Shown piece by piece: positions 61,001-64,000 of a DNA stretch of 64,000 bases. The position numbers and the translations under genes were made by a program. The notes beneath the pieces were generated by a model. It was given only the letters and a program-made list of their open reading frames with translations. It was not told the DNA's origin and ran no database searches. Origin of the DNA: Membranipora membranacea (taxonomy: Eukaryota > Bryozoa > Gymnolaemata > Cheilostomatida > Membraniporidae); contig OU612068.1 of the NCBI GenBank assembly GCA_914767715.1, forward strand, positions 13,330,001 through 13,394,000, written 5' to 3'. Numbering within the stretch: position 1 is the stretch's first letter; each line of letters opens with the position of its first letter.

Positions 61001-63925
61001 GAGACTTCATAATAAAACAAGCCTGCATCTGTATCACATAATTGACAGTTGTCTGTCCTTTGATATTAAGCAGATAACTCCAAAATATTGTAACTTGTAA
61101 CTCCCAACTTTTGTACATGTATATTATTACTGTGAACGTATGAATATTTATTTACATATGATTGTAACAGTATCCTGAATGAGCGTGAGTTTGAGTGGGA
61201 GAGTCAGCTGAGATTTTACTGGGAGAAGGAGCCTGATGAGTTGATGGTTAGACAGTGTACCGGTACATTCGGTTATGGATACGAGTATATGGGACTGAAC
61301 GGTCGTCTTGTCATCACCCCCCTTACTGACAGGTAACAATCTGCTTCATTTCCGTTCACTTGTTTGCACTAGTATTAATCATGCTTTTAAATTTCTTGAT
61401 CATTAATATACATTTATTTTTATGGTATTTTTAGCCATTGTGTGGTTGTAATGAATAATGTTGTCGGGATGACTCCCCGCCAGCTCAAATAAAATTCAAT
61501 CGGATGAAAGTTTGCACTTCAAACTTGCTTCCGTAATATTGGTTAAAAGCTGTTTGTCATGTATGCATATTCTTGCTTGTTGTAGGATCTACCTGACATT
61601 GACTCAGGCCCTGAGTATGCAGCTTGGCGGGGCGCCTGCTGGACCAGCCGGTACTGGTAAAACTGAGACTACTAAGGATTTGGCTAAAGCCTTGGGACTT
61701 CTCTGTGTTGTCACCAACTGTGGAGAGGGTATGGACTTCAAGGTCAGTGTAGAACTCGTTCTAAGTTTTCAAACAATTAACAACTCAAACTTCTTGATTA
61801 TTCTTGCTATTTTGTGACAGAGATATCGATCAAACTTTAGTAAACAAATTTATTACCTCAGGTAGGTTATGATTAAATCTTTTAAATCTGTAATGTTAAT
61901 GATGATGCAAATAGATCAGAAATCTGAATTTAAATTACCTGCCTGATTAGCTAGAAGCTAAAAGCTAAAAGATGTGAGCAAGTACCATCAATCAATGTAT
62001 ATAAATAAACTGTATATATATATTTATACATTGATTGATGGTACCGCTCACATATAACTTACACTTCACCTCACTACTCATGTGTTATTATCTGTTACAG
62101 GCGGTTGGTAAGATCTTCTCCGGCCTGTGTCAGTGTGGTGCCTGGGGATGCTTTGATGAGTTTAATCGAATCGACGTCTCTGTATTATCTGTCATATCCA
62201 CACAGCTCAGTACAATCAGGCAGGCTCTTATCATGGAGCTCACCAGATTCCATGTGAGTTGTCTACTCTCTGTACTCTTATCAGTAGCAAAAATCACAAT
62301 CAAAACAAAATACAACGGGATAAAAAGAAATTAGTTTCATTCAATTTGATGAGTCTTTTAAAATTCAATTTGATAAGTCACCGATTGGTATTGTTTTTAA
62401 AATGGCAGAAATTATCCAGTACATTTTCACAAATAGACAACTCTGCAAAAAGAAAGAATTATGTGATGTGCAGATATCCCTTATGTGTATAGTGAGAATT
62501 TTTGTTGATCGATGTTGATCTTTTCGTCGTAGTTTGAGGGTCAGGAGATAGCCCTAGATAACCGTATGGGTATATTCATCACCATGAACCCAGGTTATGC
62601 AGGACGTACCGAGCTACCCGAGTCTGTGAAGGCTCTATTCAGACCTGTGGTTGTAATCGTGCCTGATCTACAGCAGATCTGTGAGATTATGTTGTTCTCT
62701 GAGGGTTTCCTCATGGCTAAGGTTTGTTACTATTTCCATATAAAAGATAGATAGATTTACAGCTGATGAACAGCACTTTAATATTTTTTTATTTTACTTA
62801 AGTAATTTTTGAAAACACTTTGAATAACATGTTGCATCTCATCATCGCTGGGACTTTTTTGCTCACAAGTGTGGATATAGACCATGATGTGTGTTTCATT
62901 ATAATCAATATTACTTTTTTGATAGTATTGGTCACCAAAGTAATATGTGCCTTTGTTAGAGTAGTGCTTTCAAGTACAAACTTGAAAAAAACTTCAAAAA
63001 ATCGGAAAACCAGGAAATTATTTAATATTTTTAATTCTGTATGATATAGGTTCTTGCTAAGAAGATGACAGTACTGTATAAGCTGGCTAAAGAGCAGCTG
63101 TCTAAGCAGTATCATTATGACTTCGGTCTGAGAGCTCTCAAGTCTGTACTTGTCATGGCTGGTGAACTTAAACGAGGTAAACCATTCAATCAAAAATAAT
63201 GAGAATAGTAAAAATAATAATAAACTTTCTTTGTTATTAGGTGCCCCTTTCAGGGGCCAATGAGAGTATGTTCACAACAAGGTCAATGATATACGATACA
63301 ACTCATCTATTTAACGCACCCCTGTATAAGCTAGACAAGTGCCAATTGCATATAGGAGTCACATACAACTGGTCTGTGGTCTGTGTATAAGCATACCTGA
63401 CATTGCTGGGAACACATTACATTCTTCTAACATGACCCAAGTCTAGTTATTATTTTCTTCTTGAACACAAAACATCATTTGCAAAATGTCTGAATCAGTT
63501 TGCTTAAAGATTATTGGCTCGTATTCTGGGGACAATATCGACCTAAAGAGTAGCTGAGTTTCCAGTGGGCATGAATATAGGGTGCGGCATGAGTACTGTG
63601 GGCCCCATAACCTGTACCCAAGAGAGATTAACTCTCTTTGCTTCTAAGATGTTGATGATGATGGGGATAATATTTAGGCATTGTTTATTTATTATCTCTA
63701 CCTGTCGTTGTAGGATCACCTGACCTGCCTGAGGATGTCGTGTTGATGAGAGCGTTGAGAGATATGAACTTACCTAAGTTTGTATTTGAGGACGTACCTC
63801 TCTTCCTCGGTCTGATTCAGGATCTGTTCCCTGGTCTAGACTGTCCCAGAGTAAGATATCCAGACTTTAACGATGCTGTGGAAGGTGTGCTCAGCGAGAA
63901 CGGATACTTAGAGCTGCCTGATCAG
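43094..63925 (+). CDS. DNAH10: Axonemal dynein heavy chain, DNAH10-like, 5' half (37 exons; continues past the window)
   Basis: Motor subunit of an inner-arm axonemal dynein in cilia or flagella. Exon starts and ends: 43094-43310, 43644-43778, 44060-44083, 44676-44851, 45545-45769, 46074-46298, 46585-46738, 47043-47451, 47659-47857, 48154-48338, 48559-48739, 49109-49285, 49630-49858, 50268-50327, 50917-50982, 51646-51853, 52199-52450, 52757-52945, 53264-53424, 53724-53955, 54311-54565, 54831-54989, 55780-55999, 56412-56590, 56982-57350, 57657-57890, 58391-58553, 58781-58974, 59406-59635, 60219-60339, 60676-60824, 61171-61332, 61586-61742, 62101-62253, 62533-62721, 63050-63176, 63714-63925. 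That is about 2,325 residues: a Glu/Ala/Pro-rich N terminus, tail (DHC_N1), linker (DHC_N2), then AAA1 with Walker [11 protein letters not shown] (61641-61670), Walker B CFDEFN (62149 on) and [21 protein letters not shown]2 onwards is missing because the window ends. DNAH10 assignment rests on remembered similarity; the dynein call is certain. Confidence 0.9.
44060..44083 (+). other. 24-nt symmetric microexon of the dynein gene
   Basis: Flanked by CCTAG and GTAAGT, phase 1 on both sides, encoding an acidic ETTDENDE stretch. Skipping it keeps the frame, so it is a candidate for alternative splicing in the variable N-terminal linker. It is well supported because the exons on both sides only join in frame with or without it. 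Confidence 0.6.
45461..45508 (+). repeat. Short dispersed repeat (retroelement 3' end?), copy 2
   Basis: Contains CTAGTATTAAGG, GATTTTAAGAATTGG and CAATAAACAAAC in the order seen at 25226-25277. It ends 36 bp before a dynein exon. Confidence 0.5.
45981..46013 (+). pseudogene. Relic of a duplicated dynein exon start
   Basis: TATTCCTGCAACTGCTGGCA and the following bases match the start of the true exon at 46074 (TATTCCTGCCACTGCTGGCG), about 27 of 32 positions. Read in the matching frame it gives FLQLLAFND against FLPLLAFND, and three of the four base substitutions are silent. A 2-bp insertion separates it from a copy of the acceptor region. It lies in the intron 93 bp upstream of the real exon. 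Confidence 0.45.
48365..48466. repeat. Foldback sequence, about 100 bp, in a dynein intron
   Basis: CAATTCATTGCCATAATTTC at the left is inverted at the right as GAAATATGGCAATGAATTG, and TTTTATCAAAA pairs with TTTTGATAAAA in the centre. Probably a miniature foldback transposon. Confidence 0.55.
55295..55704. mobile_element. 410-bp foldback element with CATAGACTTA termini
   Basis: The whole stretch is an imperfect palindrome. It starts CATAGACTTAATAATAA and ends TTATTATTAAGTCTTATG; inner matching blocks include CATTGGAAGGTG/CACCTTCCAATG, GGTGTTATCATTGA/TCAATGATAACACC and TAACTCGATC/GATCGAGTTA. The TIR start equals that of the 32-bp insertion at 35425. No clean 8-bp duplication is visible. It occupies most of one dynein intron and carries no transposase. 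Confidence 0.75.
58245..58300 (+). repeat. tRNA A-box-like relic
   Basis: TTGCATGGCCTATTGGTTA resembles the A-box part of a tRNA and the relic at 13995. No B box follows at the right distance, so it is at most a SINE fragment. Confidence 0.25.
59238..59400 (+). repeat. 20-22 bp minisatellite running into a splice acceptor
   Basis: About eight units of the form GCATTTGCATGTGTTTGATATT lead directly to TTGTAG at 59400-59405. The following dynein exon begins ATGTTTGATAACATAG, which itself resembles the unit, so the array appears to have grown from sequence that included the acceptor. Confidence 0.7.
61973..62052. repeat. 80-nt hairpin in a dynein intron
   Basis: GTACCATCAATCAATGTATA pairs perfectly with TATACATTGATTGATGGTAC, and the stem extends through TGTGAGC/GCTCACA with a one-base asymmetry. 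The loop is AT-rich, about 23 nt. It could be a small transposon or a structured RNA; it ends about 48 bp upstream of the AAA1 exon carrying Walker B. Confidence 0.6.
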
Positions 63926-64000
63926 GTATAATTTACAGTGCTAAAACTTCATCTGATGATTTGAAGCAACTCCTACTAAGTTAAAAAGTTGACAGCTAAT

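Noticed and set aside
1-64000. CRISPR arrays, operons, ribosome-binding sites and other prokaryotic features
   Set aside because: The genes are split by introns and the repeats are eukaryotic transposons; no array of evenly spaced identical repeats was seen.

Overview
The window reads as nuclear DNA of an invertebrate animal. It is AT-rich and holds intron-dense genes with GT-AG splice sites, two Toll-like receptors, an axonemal dynein heavy chain, and many short transposable elements (tRNA-derived SINEs, 5'-truncated LINEs, foldback elements and MITEs). I cannot fix the phylum from sequence alone. All recognised host genes lie on the + strand.

Layout: 1-3832 is non-coding and holds two small TIR elements, a strong hairpin and a G-rich repeat. 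3833-7723 and 9350-12670 are a tandem pair of Toll-like receptor genes (899 and 858 aa by my splicing). Both have four exons, and all three introns fall at equivalent places in the TIR region. 12671-15698 is intergenic, with tRNA-derived SINE sequence and a 20-bp micro-insertion flanked by a perfect 9-bp duplication. 15699-22785 is an 11-exon gene for an unrecognised secreted protein of about 598 aa. It has a signal peptide and two near-identical furin-type sites (NWGWGRRRRS, NWGGWGRKRRS). One of its introns carries a LINE fragment split by a 703-bp foldback transposon. 24112-30854 and 32963-39813 are a second tandem pair: proteins of an apparently undescribed family joining a long helical domain to RRM-like domains (three in the first gene, one in the second). 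39814-43093 is intergenic and contains a second LINE copy. 43094 to about 63925, continuing past the window, is the 5' half of an axonemal dynein heavy chain resembling DNAH10: 37 exons covering the N-terminal tail, the linker and all of AAA1.

The genes do not form an evident pathway; this looks like ordinary animal gene neighbourhood with two local tandem duplications. The most novel material is (i) the helical-domain/RRM family, in which every RRM is split by a phase-1 intron at the same place just before RNP1; (ii) the secreted, putatively furin-processed protein; (iii) a MITE family with TAGCC...GGCTA ends and 9-bp target duplications, exact in three copies; and (iv) other miniature foldback elements, including a 32-bp insertion with a perfect 8-bp duplication. 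Exon boundaries were read by eye from splice consensus and reading-frame continuity and need transcript support.
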